A stretch of 64,000 nt of DNA from Apostichopus japonicus (Eukaryota > Echinodermata > Holothuroidea > Aspidochirotida > Stichopodidae), in NCBI RefSeq assembly GCF_037975245.1, contig NC_092564.1:16754984-16818983 (forward strand), in the 5' to 3' direction. Positions within the stretch are counted from its first letter, which is position 1. Each line of letters starts with the position of its first letter. The translations under genes were made by a program, and so were the position numbers. The notes under the pieces were generated by a model. The model saw nothing but the letters and a program-made list of their open reading frames with translations. It was not told where the DNA came from and did no database searches. Positions 23,455-35,676 of the stretch are shown here, piece after piece.

Positions 23455-23850
23455 AAGACTCCGATGTAGGGAGGGGCGGGGTGGGGGTGGGGGCGGGGGT
23501 GGGGGTAGGCTATTGTTTGGATATATGGGTTGGGGGAATTGTTTGGGGATAGTGGGTTGGGGTAGGTATTGAGGAGAGATATTAGAGAGCGATAGTGGGA
23601 AAGGTAGGGTAGAATTGTAAGTAATGTGGATAGGGAGGGAATGGGTGGGGAATTTGAGATGAGTAGGGAAACTTGCGGTGGACAATATGGACGGAAAGGA
23701 GAGGGGGTACGGGAGTAGCGGGGTAGGGATAGGCTATTGTTTTGGGTTAGGGGTAGGGCAATTGTTTGGATATATGGGTAGGGAATTGTTTTGGGGATAG
23801 TGGGTTGGGGTAGGTATTGGGGGGGGGGGGAGAGATATTAGAGTGGATGC
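23455..23850. repeat. G-rich minisatellite
   Basis: Two diverged blocks (about 23500-23590 and 23730-23850) share GGCTATTGTTTGGATATATGG, GGGGATAGTGGGTTGGGGTA and AGAGATATTAGAG. G-runs dominate the + strand. It lies some 400 bp upstream of the gene 2 start. Confidence 0.8.
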
Positions 23851-24240
23851 AAAAGACACCTTTTCTCGCTACAATTATAAAGAAAGTTCATGACCAATAA
23901 CCAGAAAAATACACAGACTCGTGTCTTAAAGTATACCGACTGCCAAGTGATCACTCAGTAAGCAATATTACTCAAATAAAAACAAAAACACCTTCATATA
24001 TAGCCTCTTTCCTCAACGTACAACTGTTCTTTCCCAACCTAGGTAAACAGATCAGTTGCCGCAAAAGAACTCTTCGGTGACCCAGGTTGACCTGAAAAAA
24101 AAACTAGATAAGCAGATTGCTATCGCAGCAGAATTGATCGGGGTCAACATGCATGCCTCCCTGATACATATATCAACGTTGCTGCCGGAATCTGCTCTCT
24201 CTGCGTCCGACGGGTTTCCGAGCGACAGGGCTTTATCACC
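23851..24240 (+). promoter_or_regulatory. Upstream region and probable 5' UTR of gene 2
   Basis: Sequence just before the ATG at 24241. The start context ATCACCATGG is strong. No clear TATA box was found, and the transcription start cannot be fixed. In another frame an open reading frame crosses this region but has no supporting motif. Confidence 0.35.
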
Positions 24241-24301
24241 ATGGAGAAAGCTGTTCATCTGTGTGTCTGCATCCTCCTGGTCTCAATTGCGCTTCTTTCT
24301 G
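24241..24301 (+). CDS. Gene 2 exon 1: start codon and signal peptide
   Basis: Reads MEKAVHLCVCILLVSIALLS and leaves in phase 1 at GGTAAGG. A charged N-terminus (EK) precedes a hydrophobic core (VCILLVSIALL), a classic secretory signal. Cleavage is expected after SEA in exon 2. The start was chosen for the ATCACCATGG context and the signal sequence. Confidence 0.8.
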
Positions 24302-27039
24302 GTAAGGTTTTGTTCTTTAAACTTCTAACTTCCTAAAAGTCTTTCAATACAATCGCCTATATTTCTTGTATGTATATAGATTAGATTTGAAATGTCTTCA
24401 CTATATCGAGTTATGGACACGAAACCGTTAGTAATTTTTTTCTTTAGACGATGATCACACAGTCACAGTCCCGATGCAAGGGGACTGGGGTTGAGAGCGG
24501 ATCAGTCGTTTGGTAGTTTGGTTTTCGTGCCCAGGTTCTTTCCTGGGTAACTTTTCTTAAAAAAGTATAGCCTATGTAGGTTCGAGACGTGAAAGCGAAA
24601 CCAAATATTCTCTTACGTAATACGCTTGGCATTTGATTAGAATTTTGTACGACATCGCGAAAGTTGTACTATAATGTTCATTTATATTTATTCGTCTGGC
24701 TACAGAACTAAAATTATAACGAATAGTGATCACCAGAAAACAAATCCGTAATAAAGTTGGCTAGCTAACACACTCGCGGAGGTTAATGACTTTGAATTTG
24801 TTCATACCAGTTACAGTGCGTGCACCGTTACCTACTGCTGCCATGCGCATCGTGCGCACGCTGTTACGATGTGTGAATAGCTCACTATAGGGAGGCTACG
24901 CGTAACTCAGTATCTGCGGGATTACCTTTTGTGTGTTCGCCGCAGTTTGGTATTTTTCTAGTTTGTTCACAGCACCTGTATGATATGCACATCTCGGTGC
25001 CTCAACAAGGCTTAGTGTGTATACGTGTGCACAGTTTAGTCTGTTAAGACACACACACACAGATCTTTTTGTGTGTACACGAAATTGGTAGAGGTCAAAG
25101 GTCACATGAGGTCAATATGCATCAAAGTCTGAAAACCTTGTAAACATGATAACTCCAGAATTAAAAGCCACAAATAATCTGTTAATTATCCAATGCTTTG
25201 GTTTTCTAGTGGTGGCTATAGCTTGGTCAAGTTCAGTTCTGTAAAGGGGCTTTGTAGGTCTTCAACGAAACATCCCTGGCATCCAGGTAATGAAATCTGC
25301 TTGAGAGTTCATACTCTTGCTTTAAACATTTACCTAGACCTCCTATCAGTTTTCACCATCTGAGCCTCAAGGGGTCAAAAGGTTATCTCAAATGGTGGAA
25401 AAAAATTGTCATTTTCTCAAAGTTTTTCAATGTTTAGAAAACATGAAACTCTCATCAATTATTAAAGGGAGAGGTGGACACCCCCTTACAGCCCTCCCCA
25501 ATGAGGGCGATACCCCTGCATTGATATGCCGCCTCCCCCCCCCCTCCCCGCCCAATCGGTTACTCTGTCAACGGGCCTGTGGTGAACGTGAACTGTTCGG
25601 CGTGTGTACATCTATATATATATAGGCCCTAAGCACGTGTTTCATATTGAACCCAAGATTAAATATGGGAATGATCATAGCAAGACTTGTTTTGATGGTC
25701 GCACCTCGTGGTGTCACCGACTGTACCAGCGGTGTGTAGGAGAAACCCTTATATATATTATGAGCATGTTTATTTTGGTTATTAACAGACGAGAGACATT
25801 TATTCTCATGTCAGTATCTCGTTAAACTTAAAGGTCAAAATGTTTATTCATTCGATCGGCGTTCCTTATTTTCTCTATTTCTGTCATGTCAAGACTTCCG
25901 ACTTGTCATGCTTACTTCAGTGTAGACGTTGAAATATCGCGTTAGACGTAGTCAGGGGTAAACTTATCACATAGAATGAAGAATTTGTTGTATGCACATA
26001 TACACCCAGTTGTTGTTCCCGCGCCTTTGATGCACTCTCCATGCTAAAAAAAGTATGACACCCCAAAACTACTTGAAAGAGTGGTGGTTTCCGTTCCAAT
26101 CAAATATCTCTTGGAAAATCAACTCTATTAGGTTTCCATGGAAAGTTGGAAACCGAAAGACATTCCTTACAAGGTTTGTTGACCTTTTCGACCACAACAA
26201 AAACATTCTTAAACATTTCGAAAGAAAGATAAGCAATATCATGTATTGATCGTCAGTGACGTCACGTATTAATATGCAACGTAAAAAGTTTGGATTCGAA
26301 AAATCTATATCTCAATAACGCTGCGCAGAACTAAGAATTATATCGACGAAGTTGATGGATTGTATACATATATTTAGCGTGTTAACTGTTGACTTTGTAG
26401 TTGCCCTCCAAAGGAAGGCGAAGGCCACTTTCAGAACGAAATCAGCTGAGCAAGTAAAACCTGAAAATGATGTTAACTTTGGCTAACCTGACCCCTATTC
26501 GCATCCCTTAATGTTACGTCAGGTTCGTGGTCAGATATGATTGTTGCGACGTTATATGAATGATGACATATTCAACCAATGTAGAGGAAGCGATGCCCGT
26601 CACACCCCCCTCCCCTCTCATAATTCCCTCAAACTTGTATAGAACTATTTCATGCTATACATATCAGTCCATGTACCTGCCCGCACTGAGATACTCCACC
26701 ACGTGTGGATATCATTTGGAGGTTCACAACTTCCAGGAAAGTACATTTGGAAGCATTTGACAAATTTCACCTCACGTCGAGTGGTAAGTTTGGATGATCC
26801 AGCAGGCATCTGTTCCATGTGATTACATTACCTCATGGATTCAAGATAAACGGATGTGATCAACAATGTAGATGAGCTTCCGTTTTGAAGATACTAACCA
26901 ACAGAATAAAATTGGCAGGAATAGCAGTCTAGACAGTCAGACTATAATGTTACGTAACCAGTCCCATTAGTTCATGGTTGTCACGTACCAGCTGGCCCAG
27001 AACCTGGAAACTATCAGATAACGTTCTGGTATATATTAC

Positions 27040-27480
27040 GCTAATATATGGGAGGCCCGGGTTCGAATCCAGGTGGAGGCTAGAAGTTTTGTCACTGTTC
27101 TGGATTTTCCACCTCACTACGATTTCAATTATATATTTGTATATTCATTGCTATTGTCGTTTACCTCCATTTCATTAACAAAGTCTTTTCAAAGTATCTC
27201 TTTCGAGATCCAGCTTTAGATCATGTTTGATCACTAGAGAAGGCAAATATGTCACCAAAACAGAACTAGTATTGTTCGATACATGTGACAAACGCCTACA
27301 GTGGAATTAAGATCTTCCTTACCGGTTTCGAACCTCTGGACTCTGGACCTCTAGATACAATCAGCGTCCATAGCCTAGTGTTTAGGGTGTCCGTATATAA
27401 AGCGAGAGGCCCGGGTTCGAATCCCGGTGGAGGCTGGAAGTTTTTACACTGTTCTGGATTTTCCAACTCACTACAATAAT
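27040..27480 (+). repeat. tRNA-derived SINE, two heads in tandem
   Basis: A partial head with B box GGTTCGAATCC at about 27059-27069 is followed by a 230-bp middle. A full head at about 27366-27440 follows, with A box TAGCCTAGTGTTTAGGGTGT and B box GGTTCGAATCC. Tails end in ACTACGATTTCAATTATATA or ACTACAATAATCACTATATA. The middle matches 3944-4177. Confidence 0.75.
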
Positions 27481-27483
27481 CAC

Positions 27484-27585
27484 TATATATATATATATAT
27501 ATATTTATATGTATATATGTATATATATATGTATATATGTATATATATATATATATATATACATATATATTTAATATTTATATAA

Positions 27586-27616
<31 letters not shown>

Positions 27617-27692
27617 CATATATACATATACATATATACTTATATACATATATACATATAAATATATACATGTATATTTAATATTTATATAA

Positions 27693-27744
<52 letters not shown>

Positions 27745-27787
27745 GTATATATATATATATATATTTAATATTTATATAAATATATAA

Positions 27788-27834
<47 letters not shown>
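27484..27834. repeat. AT microsatellite, about 350 bp
   Basis: (TA)n interrupted by TTAATATTTATATAAATATA blocks that repeat three times. It begins exactly where the SINE tail ends (CACTATATAT), suggesting expansion from the tail. ORFs here (Tyr/Ile runs) are artefacts. Confidence 0.95.
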
Positions 27835-27837
<3 letters not shown>

Positions 27838-30456
27838 GTAGCCTTTGTATATAGCTATTTTCATAGTCAGATCATATTCTGCAGTGGGGAATCATCTATC
27901 TTGGAACTACTGAAATGGTGTCTCAACTCATTCAAGAATGGATCAAGAAAAGCAATTCTGAGGGTACTAATTGTAACCTTTTGACCCTTGTGGGGGAGTC
28001 TTTGTTTAGTTTAGTTTGCCAAACTCGGATACGGTTTTATTATAGTGATAATCTGATGGGTCACACCCTGCACATCTTAACAATAATAAAATGGTTGGAT
28101 CTTTATATCTCGATTATTATTGAACGCTAAATATTCCAAATAACATCACTCATCTTGGAGATTTACTGACCCTATACATGTATAAGAAATAGACTGCGGA
28201 ACGATAAAATATGTCATTGGGTAGAGAAAAAGCACTACCTCTTCTCCCCTGTATTTACTGTGACCACTTCAAACCTCAATTTTTTGCTTGATATATCCAA
28301 TTCCAAATATATAGGCAGGTATCTTCCTACTGTTCGTCTCAATCAGTACAACCTACGCGGGTAGTACAAGACTTTTTACCGTACTTAAGATTTGTTTAGG
28401 CGGAAGTGGGACTGGAATTAGGGGGGGGGATTCTTGTTGTAGGTCTTAAACCGAATGGAAACTACAAAATGTTGTCACATTCACAAGTTATAATTAATAT
28501 AAGAAAACTTTTTTTACATTTACATCATTGGAAAAGGAACAGAAGGGGGAGGGGGGTATCGGCGGGGTGGAATTGTCTGTTCAGTATTTTACGGTTGTCG
28601 TCGTGAAAGTCGGAGCTTAATACAGCCTTCGTGTAATTCTGTAAAAATAGTTTGAACACTTCTATAAAAGTTTAGAAGGTTAGCAGGATCTTTCTTTAGA
28701 GGCTATAACTGAAACGAAAACAGACTAAGAATTATTTACACAGAAGTACGGGTTGTTTTCTTGATTAAGCGCATTAGCAGAATACCACGTGTAGCACCAG
28801 ACCTCCAACATGTGCGAGTTTGTTTCCTGCCCTTGTTTTGTACTAACTATCCTTACTTCAGCTAGTGGTTATGTTTTATTTTGAAGAAGAAGAAGAAGAT
28901 TTGATTCGCCAGATGTTGAAATAAATCACTATTGAGCTTTAAAAAGTGCTACATGGCACTATGATTAAAACGTTGACTTGCAAACATTTCATAACAGGTG
29001 CTAGAGAGCGTTGATGGAAATGCACGGTAATAGTACGACTTTCCTATCACGTGATGAAAGTAGGGGGTGATAACATCTGTCGTGGAATTCTGTATTAGCC
29101 AGGTAACCTTTTATATGGTAACGTCAAATATGTCACCAGAATATATGAGAACTATGATTGTGATATTTACATGTCGTTAAGTGTTATATGTTAAGTCGTC
29201 TGTTTCGTGTACTGCCTACGTGCATATCACATTACAGTACAGTATACCAATCGGATACCCGCTTACATCAGCGACACACATGTCAGTTTACAGTAAGAAT
29301 GTAGCTGTTATACTTTAGACATTTGAATAATAGTGCATGGGTGTTAAGTTTGGCGTTCCATAACAAGTTTGTGACCTGACCTGAAATTAATATCGCTAGT
29401 GATGGACATCTGCGGGTGATCTTCAGAGAAACTCTATTCTCATTCATCATATTCTTTGTTATACTTGCCCCATAGTCTGGGACGTGATCATGTTGATATT
29501 CGCACCCTCCCACCGTCGATTTATAGCTTTTGTCTCCAGAATGCCCCGCGAATGCTTGGGTGTTTGTTTACTTATTCGTCGCTATTTCTCCTGTTGTGGT
29601 ATGAAATAGTTGCCGTACTTCAATGATCTTCTTCTGCTTCTGTAGCTTCTGTGGAAGCTACAGACTCTACTCATACATGAGATTCTAACAATGAAAAAAG
29701 GGGGGGGGGGGTGAGGGGGTGACATTAATAATGCATAGTTGATGATTGCTGGCTATACTGAGTCATTGGTTGCTAGTTGTTTTTACAGTTGCTATATCAA
29801 AAGAGTGAGAGGGCAGAAAACAGGTGTGGTCTTCACCAAAATAGTTTGACTTTCATAGTTGTTACGATGTGGCGCTTTTAATATGTGCGTATATGCAACG
29901 TCCCACTTTCTCTTCCACCTCCCTCTCTTTCGGACAGCAGAAATGGCTTTGGGGGTCATCTCGTTAACAATAAAAAAAGGCAAAAGTTATGCAAACCCTT
30001 GCATCATTATATGGCGATACAATGTAAACTTCTCATATAGCTGTACAATCCACCTCAGTTTGAAGTAATATATCTGATATGTGTGTTTGCTGGAAACAGT
30101 ATGTACACGTCACGAACTGTCATTTAACTATTTACAACATTTAACTATTTCTGTTTCAGAACATTTTGTGGCGGTTGATATATAATTCGGTCATGTGGCT
30201 GTGTGCTTACTAGCTTTGTGATGATATTTCTAGGTTAAGGCCAAACCTGGGGAATAGGATAGCCTCACCGATGGAGGAGGCGCAGACATAAACTGCATGT
30301 GGTGTTTGTCAAAATGTTTCCCTATTTGAAATATAATCTTAAACAGCTGTTCAACTTGTAAGGAAAATAATCCGGGAAGATTTGTTTACGACTGTCGCTA
30401 GGAGTAATAATTTAGACAATTCAGCATTTATGCATGTTGGTACAAACCTAACTATG

Positions 30457-30562
30457 CATATATATATATATTAAAAAATATATATATATATATTCAATAT
30501 ATATATATATTCAATATATATATATTCAATATATATATATTCAATATATATATATATATATT
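30457..30562. repeat. AT microsatellite with TTCAATATATATAT units
   Basis: Four to five units of TATATATTCAATATATATA. Near-palindromic throughout. Confidence 0.9.
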
Positions 30563-31059
30563 CGTGCGCTTATCATGACTTATCTATTTTTTATGACGTC
30601 TAACTTAGATGGAATACTGGTTACTTATTTTTATCTAATTCTTTGATCAATGTTATCATTTTCTGATCTTTGGTGCAGGGTTGAATGAAAAGGAAGGCCA
30701 TATATTGGGACCTAAAGTCATCCTCCGTCCCAAGCTCCTTTCTCTCCTCTACATTTAATAGTTTTCATCGTAACTAAGGACAAGCCATTGTGGAAAACAT
30801 TCTCATCAGAGACATATCGACACTAACAGAATGTTGATGTAGCATGTATGCGTGTGTAGATAGACTCCACTGGACTTTAGATGTGCCGTGTATGCATGTG
30901 CACAATATAAAGAAATATTCCCATTGGTAACATAAATTATGATCACGTAGAAATCGTTATGTGTATTTAATACCTCCCCCCCCCCCCATTTATATTGTTT
31001 CCTGTTATATCCTAAGGCGATAATAGATTGTTTATTTAGTGGGGTCAGAAAGCAGGCTG

Positions 31060-31310
31060 GTATAGCCCCCTTGAGCCTAGTTTACTGGTATATACAGGCC
31101 GATGCGTCGCAACTCAATAAACACGTATATTAACGAGGTCAGGGTAAACACCGCCCTCTAATGACTCGCTAAAGGTCGTTCAGTATATCTCTCGTTTATA
31201 TATTGTGTTTTCCCCTGACCCAATGGGATACTGAATTGGTCATTTTAGTGGGTCATATAGCTGACCGGTATAGGCCCCTTGAGCCCGTTCACTGGAGACG
31301 ATGGACGAAA
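31060..31310. repeat. Two direct copies of a short GGTATAG-CCCCTTGAGCC repeat
   Basis: CTGGTATAGCCCCCTTGAGC at about 31058-31077 and CCGGTATAGGCCCCTTGAGC at about 31265-31284, each preceded by GTGGG-TCA. They may be ends of an unclassified element of about 200 bp. Confidence 0.4.
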
Positions 31311-31338
31311 CAGGTCTAAGCATTGTTCTTCTAGTGGC

Positions 31339-31365
31339 GATATATATATATATATATATTTAAAG

Positions 31366-31400
<35 letters not shown>

Positions 31401-31401
31401 C

Positions 31402-31446
<45 letters not shown>
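31339..31446. repeat. AT microsatellite
   Basis: (TA)n with TTTAAAGATA and ATATAAATATA interruptions. Confidence 0.95.
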
Positions 31447-31448
<2 letters not shown>

Positions 31449-31574
31449 GATAGATGTATTTTTATATTGAAATAAAAAATGAGAAAACTTTGAAGTAATT
31501 TGAAAAGTTAAAAGGCTATATGATCATTGCATATGATATGTGGCCTACGTTTCCTCATAACTGAAAGTTCTACA

Positions 31575-31750
31575 GAAAGACCCTGTTTTGGGCCCTCGCA
31601 TGACGACAAAAATATTTTTCCTGAACAACTTTGGTTCACCGCCATTAAAAAGTTACATCCACAACATTTCAGCAGATTTAGACAAACGCTCTAGGAGGAC
31701 TAACATTTTTACGTTTCAGAAAATGACCTCTCGTGACCTTCAGATTTATA
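31575..31750. repeat. Dispersed repeat (uninterrupted copy)
   Basis: Blocks CCTGTTTTGGGCCCTCGCAT, CTGAACAACTTTGG, ACAACATTTCAGCA, AGACAAACGCTCTAGGAG and GACCTCTCGTGACCT recur at 44848-44962 and, after an inserted element, at 47610-47650. It shows the state before insertion of the AGGTCA-rich element there. Confidence 0.7.
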
Positions 31751-32027
31751 AAATGTATGAAACCTATACTAACTGAAACCACTGACGAAATTTCAGGCAA
31801 ATCGAATGAAAAATGACAAAATGACAGTCAATCAAATACGGTGGCAAAAAGTGGCAGAATTTCGGTACAAACGCACGATTGCTACAGTTCAGCTGGAAGC
31901 TCAGCTGAGCTAAAAAAAATAAAAAAATAAAAAACAGGTGTTTGTTGTACTATGCCTATAATTTAAATATAGCTTGTCACATAACATTACCTGCCACCCG
32001 CAAACTGAAGTAAGTAACAAACTCAGA

Positions 32028-32804
32028 CAGGGGCGTAGCAAAGGGGTTTTTGTTGGGGGGTGTGAAGAATTTGATTTGCCGACGGATCTGGAAGTGGTGA
32101 CTGAAATGGGGGAGGGGTCTAAGGGGAGGGGTGTCTCCCTCCCCTTTGGAAAATTTTTAGTTTTGAAACGTCCTTAGATGCAATCTGGTGCATATTTTTT
32201 AAGTCAAATTTGATTTGCCGTCGGATCTGGAAGTGGTGACTGAAATGGGGGAGGGGTGTAAGGGTAGGGGGTCTAACCCTCCCCCTTTGGAAAATTTTTA
32301 GTTTTGAAACGTCCTTAGATGCAATCTGGTGCATATTTTTTAAGTCAAATTTGATTTGCCGTCGGATCTGGAAGTGGTGACTGAAATGGGGGAGGGGTGT
32401 AAGGGGAGGGGGTGTCCCCCTCCCCTTTGGAAAATTTTTAGTTTTGAAACGTCCTTAGATGCAATCTGGTGCATATTTTTTAAGTCAAATTTGATTTGCC
32501 GTCGGATCTGGAAGTGGTGACTGAAATGGGGGAGGGGTGTAAGGGTAGGGGGTCTAACCCTCCCCCTTTGGAAAATTTTTAGTTTTGAAACGTCCTTAGA
32601 TGCAATCTGGTGCATATTTTAAGTCAAATTTGGCACGGAAGTAGCTCCCGTTCCCCTTTTCTCTATTCAGCTTTCCTTCTTTCTTCCCCTTCCGCTCTCT
32701 TCACCTTTTCTCCTTTTGCCGACAGACCCAAAATTTGCCGACAGCGACCAAATTATTGGGGGGGTGTGACACCCCCCCACACCCCCCCGCTCGCTACGCC
32801 CCTG
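32028..32804. mobile_element. hAT-like MITE with four internal 140-bp repeats
   Basis: The ends CAGGGGCGTAGC and GCTACGCCCCTG are perfect 12-bp inverted repeats, and the 8-bp duplication AACTCAGA is perfect at 32020-32027 and 32805-32812. Inside, four copies of a 139-141 bp unit start near 32071, 32210, 32351 and 32491 (TTGATTTGCCG, CGGATCTGGAAGTGGTGACT, TTTTTAGTTTTGAAACGTCC). The element sits about 100 bp upstream of exon 2. Confidence 0.9.
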
Positions 32805-32903
32805 AACTCAGATCAAACTATATTGGATAGCTTTCATACTATAGTCAACGTCAGCCTTTTCTGTTAATATGTCAATCAAAACAAATACACGTTTTCTTTT
32901 CAG

Positions 32904-32935
32904 GAGTGTCTGAGGCCAAGAAGAAGAAACCAGAG
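32904..32935 (+). CDS. Gene 2 exon 2: signal cleavage region and Lys-rich linker
   Basis: Acceptor TTTTCAG, donor GAGGTAGGA; enters in phase 1 and leaves in phase 0. Encodes GVSEAKKKKPE (residues 21-31). SEA|K is the likely signal peptidase site, and KKKK gives a basic mature N-terminus. It is only 32 bases long but fits the frame exactly. Confidence 0.75.
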
Positions 32936-34157
32936 GTAGGAAATTTAAGTTCCGGTCAGGAAGGGGACAGACCCTTAGCCAGGCTAGGACACAGCGTGAG
33001 GGTGGTGGTGGGGTGGTGAGGGGGGGGGGAAGCCGACTAATGTACCCCTCATTTGACAAAACTATACCAATAGATTAGTACTTCCAAATTTGTTTCATTT
33101 TGCATTGATGGTAAAGGTATACAGTTAAGTTTGCTGATGGTGTTGTCTGTACAAACTTTTTTTCTGGTAAAATTATATTAATCTTCTGAAATAGTCCTTT
33201 AAGACAAAATTCGAGGAAGTTTTCAGCTGATCAGTCCAAACCTGCATGTTAATTTATTGTTTTATATAGTCTCATAACTTATACCAAAGTATTGCTTGAT
33301 CTTCATATATGAACGTAGCAACGTGTCATAAATGGATGTTATACCTTTGGGTTTGGAAGTTGAACAATTTTTTTTATACTAATTTCTTCATTGTGAATAT
33401 GGTTCTCGAGACAGTCGCGTGTACAGGATTTCAGATAGGAAGCGGGGGGGGGGGGGGGGTTCTGTGGAGAAATTAATTTTTTTTCCCCGACTGATTTAGT
33501 TAGGGAGCTGAATATTTGTGAGAAGGAGCAGAGACGAATGACGGATTTGTAAATTAGGGGCTGTGCAGTCAACTCCTATGGTGCGGGTAGGGGGGGGGGG
33601 GGGGGTTGGTGGTCATTCTGGAGAAAAAATATTACTTTAAGCTTCAGATGGTGCATTCTGAGGCAGGCTAAGATTATAAGTTAGGTCTGTATAGGCTTAC
33701 CTCTAAACGCAAGGTTGTGATAATAAAGAATAATAAACTCCAAAATTCCCCGACTGATTTAGGAAGTTACCTTAATCTTTATGTATGGAAAAGCCAGATG
33801 CCAATAAAGTATTTGATATTGGAGGAGTGATGACGTGCCGGTCATTGACGCCGACTCCAATGTATGGGGTGTCGGGGTGGGGGAGGGTAGGGCGGTCATT
33901 CCCTCAGATCGTTTTCTTGAATTTAGACGTCAATATAGTCCAATCTGACGCATGTTTAGACTATTAGTTTGGCCTATATAATGAGGTGGTGGTGCCAATC
34001 AGCAACAATAGGTTTACATTCAATCAACAACTTATTTCAAGTTAGGGACAAGATATTGGGCAGTGGCTGTTCATTTTACAGTGTGGGATGTTTTACAAAA
34101 GTCCGCTCACAGAAATGAAATTTGATGTCTAAAAACGATCCTTTACTTCCCATTTAG
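32936..34157 (+). other. Gene 2 intron 2
   Basis: Phase 0, 1222 bases, with G-runs at about 33024, 33446-33460 and 33591-33605. GGATTTCAGATAGGAAGCGGGG is reminiscent of MITE edges, but no pair of ends was found. Confidence 0.75.
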
Positions 34158-34236
34158 GGTGTGACGGTCGTCGAGGATCGAACTGGCGATGAGGAATGTC
34201 CCAGTGACAGATACTACTGCGCAAAGACTTGTGAAC
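34158..34236 (+). CDS. Gene 2 exon 3: short N-terminal B module with three cysteines
   Basis: Acceptor TTTAG, donor AACGTAAGT; phase 0 in, phase 1 out, as for all B exons. Reads GVTVVEDRTGDEECPSDRYY and CAKTCE. C-x6-C is kept, but the roughly 22-residue middle and the GCAPV segment are gone, leaving C-x3-C. It looks like a B module cut to half length, acting as an N-terminal cap. The odd Cys number suggests a free or intermolecular cysteine. Confidence 0.75.
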
Positions 34237-34295
34237 GTAAGTGTTTTGCACACAGATAACTGCATAACTAACCAGATACATAACCATGGGAACCA

Positions 34296-34298
<3 letters not shown>

Positions 34299-34349
<51 letters not shown>

Positions 34350-34351
34350 CG
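34299..34351. repeat. AT microsatellite
   Basis: (TA)n of about 50 bp. A second run of about 40 bp follows at 34451-34489. Confidence 0.95.
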
Positions 34352-34448
34352 TTTGCGACAAATCGGATCCCCCTAAATACCCTCTTCCGTCCATCATATT
34401 ACTTTATTACAACCCGAAAAAAACTTATGCTTTAACCTAAATATGTCA

Positions 34449-34492
<44 letters not shown>

Positions 34493-34556
34493 ACTTGTTG
34501 AAAAAAAAGCATTTTGAATGAAGAGTATAGCAGCAACGTACCATGCACATGCATTA

Positions 34557-35676
34557 TGCAGGCGTCACACTGTCGCGAAATTGACACCAGATGGCCATAC
34601 GAATATGGAATTTTAAGTTTCTCACGAAGATGGCCCCGAACTTGGTCAACAGCCAATCAACAGCCGAAGCAAGTACGATGCCTACAGAAAGCCACACGAT
34701 GGCACCCGAACCACGCACGAAGGCAACACGAAGATGTGCATTTCTATGTAAGTAGTTTACCCGCAGGACACACGAATGCCACACTAAGGCCACACGATGG
34801 CTATACACGACGACGTATTGATAAGTACATTGTCGAATGCTAGAAAGGCAAATAGCAAGAAATGAAAAAGTGAAATAAAATAATGCTTTCTTTTTGTAAG
34901 AGGAGGTGCTGGGCCTGTAAAAGTTGCTCATCATGTTCTCTGAGGTACATCAAAACAAGCAATGCTGCTGCCTTCTTTTTCCTGGTTGTCTCATCACCAA
35001 AGTATGCCATTCTGCAGGAACTGAATTGTGGTTAATTGTGATTGTGATTGTAGCTTTGGGAGTTACACATGCTCTACTCTGTAAAGTTGCTTAGGACTGA
35101 CTGAGGAAGATGCTCTAAGGCTGGCCTTTATATGTCCACGTTTCCATGACACCTGGGAAACGCTTGAGATTCTCAAATTCGGCTGTCTTCGCCGACACCG
35201 TGGTCCCATCTCGATATCATCGTACTATAATACGATGGTTACTCGACGGCATTGAGAGGGCTTCACGTAGTCGTGTTGCCTTCATAAGACAATCGGGCCG
35301 CGCTTCTTGTTTCCTTCGTATTGTCTTCGTGAGGCGAAAATGCCCGATGGCACCGATGATCATACGAAGTAAAAACGAAGATGACACGATTTGATAAGAT
35401 GCCCTCACGATGGCCTTATGAAGGGCAAAATGGACACACGAATTCAACACGAAAATGAACCTTCGCAAGGTCTTCCGGTAATTTTTTGGCATGCCAAAGA
35501 TTTTGCCACCGCTCACGAAGTTGCTGCCGGAGCCTGAAAAACTCCACCGGCGATCATGCGATGGCTTAAGATGTCCTCACGAATGGCCCGATGTTTTTAC
35601 GATCAGAGCCGATTTTGAACATTTTCTTTATCGTGTGTCCATCTGGTGTCAACTTCGGGACAGTGTGACGCCAGCA
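34557..35676. mobile_element. TA-flanked transposon with about 36-bp inverted ends, non-autonomous
   Basis: Left end TGCAGGCGTCACACTGTCGC continues GAAATTGACACCAGATGG. The right end is its inverted copy (CCATCTGGTGTCAACTTCGG then GACAGTGTGACGCCAGCA) with about three mismatches. TA flanks both sides (34555-34556, 35677-35678), as in Tc1/mariner-type elements. The interior is full of CACGAnGGC-like motifs in both orientations. No transposase. Confidence 0.75.

Larger units (their letters stand above)
24302..32903 (+). other. Gene 2 intron 1 (8.6 kb)
   Basis: GTAAGG donor, TTTTCAG acceptor, phase 1. It holds a SINE pair (about 27040-27480), AT microsatellites at 27484-27834, 30457-30562 and 31339-31446, an unclassified repeat at 31575-31750 and a hAT-like MITE at 32028-32804. 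Around 25085-25120 a perfect AGGTCAAAGGTCA (DR1) sits next to a further AGGTCA. No coding exon recognised in the remainder. Confidence 0.75.

Noticed and set aside
27363-27440. Functional tRNA gene
   Set aside because: A and B boxes are present, but the sequence recurs with a shared non-tRNA body and AT tail, and no cloverleaf could be closed; it is a SINE head.
27483-27671. ORF of Tyr/Ile repeats
   Set aside because: Translation of an AT microsatellite.
34514-34934. 109- and 126-codon ORFs on both strands
   Set aside because: They fall inside or over the edge of the TA-flanked transposon and have no transposase features.
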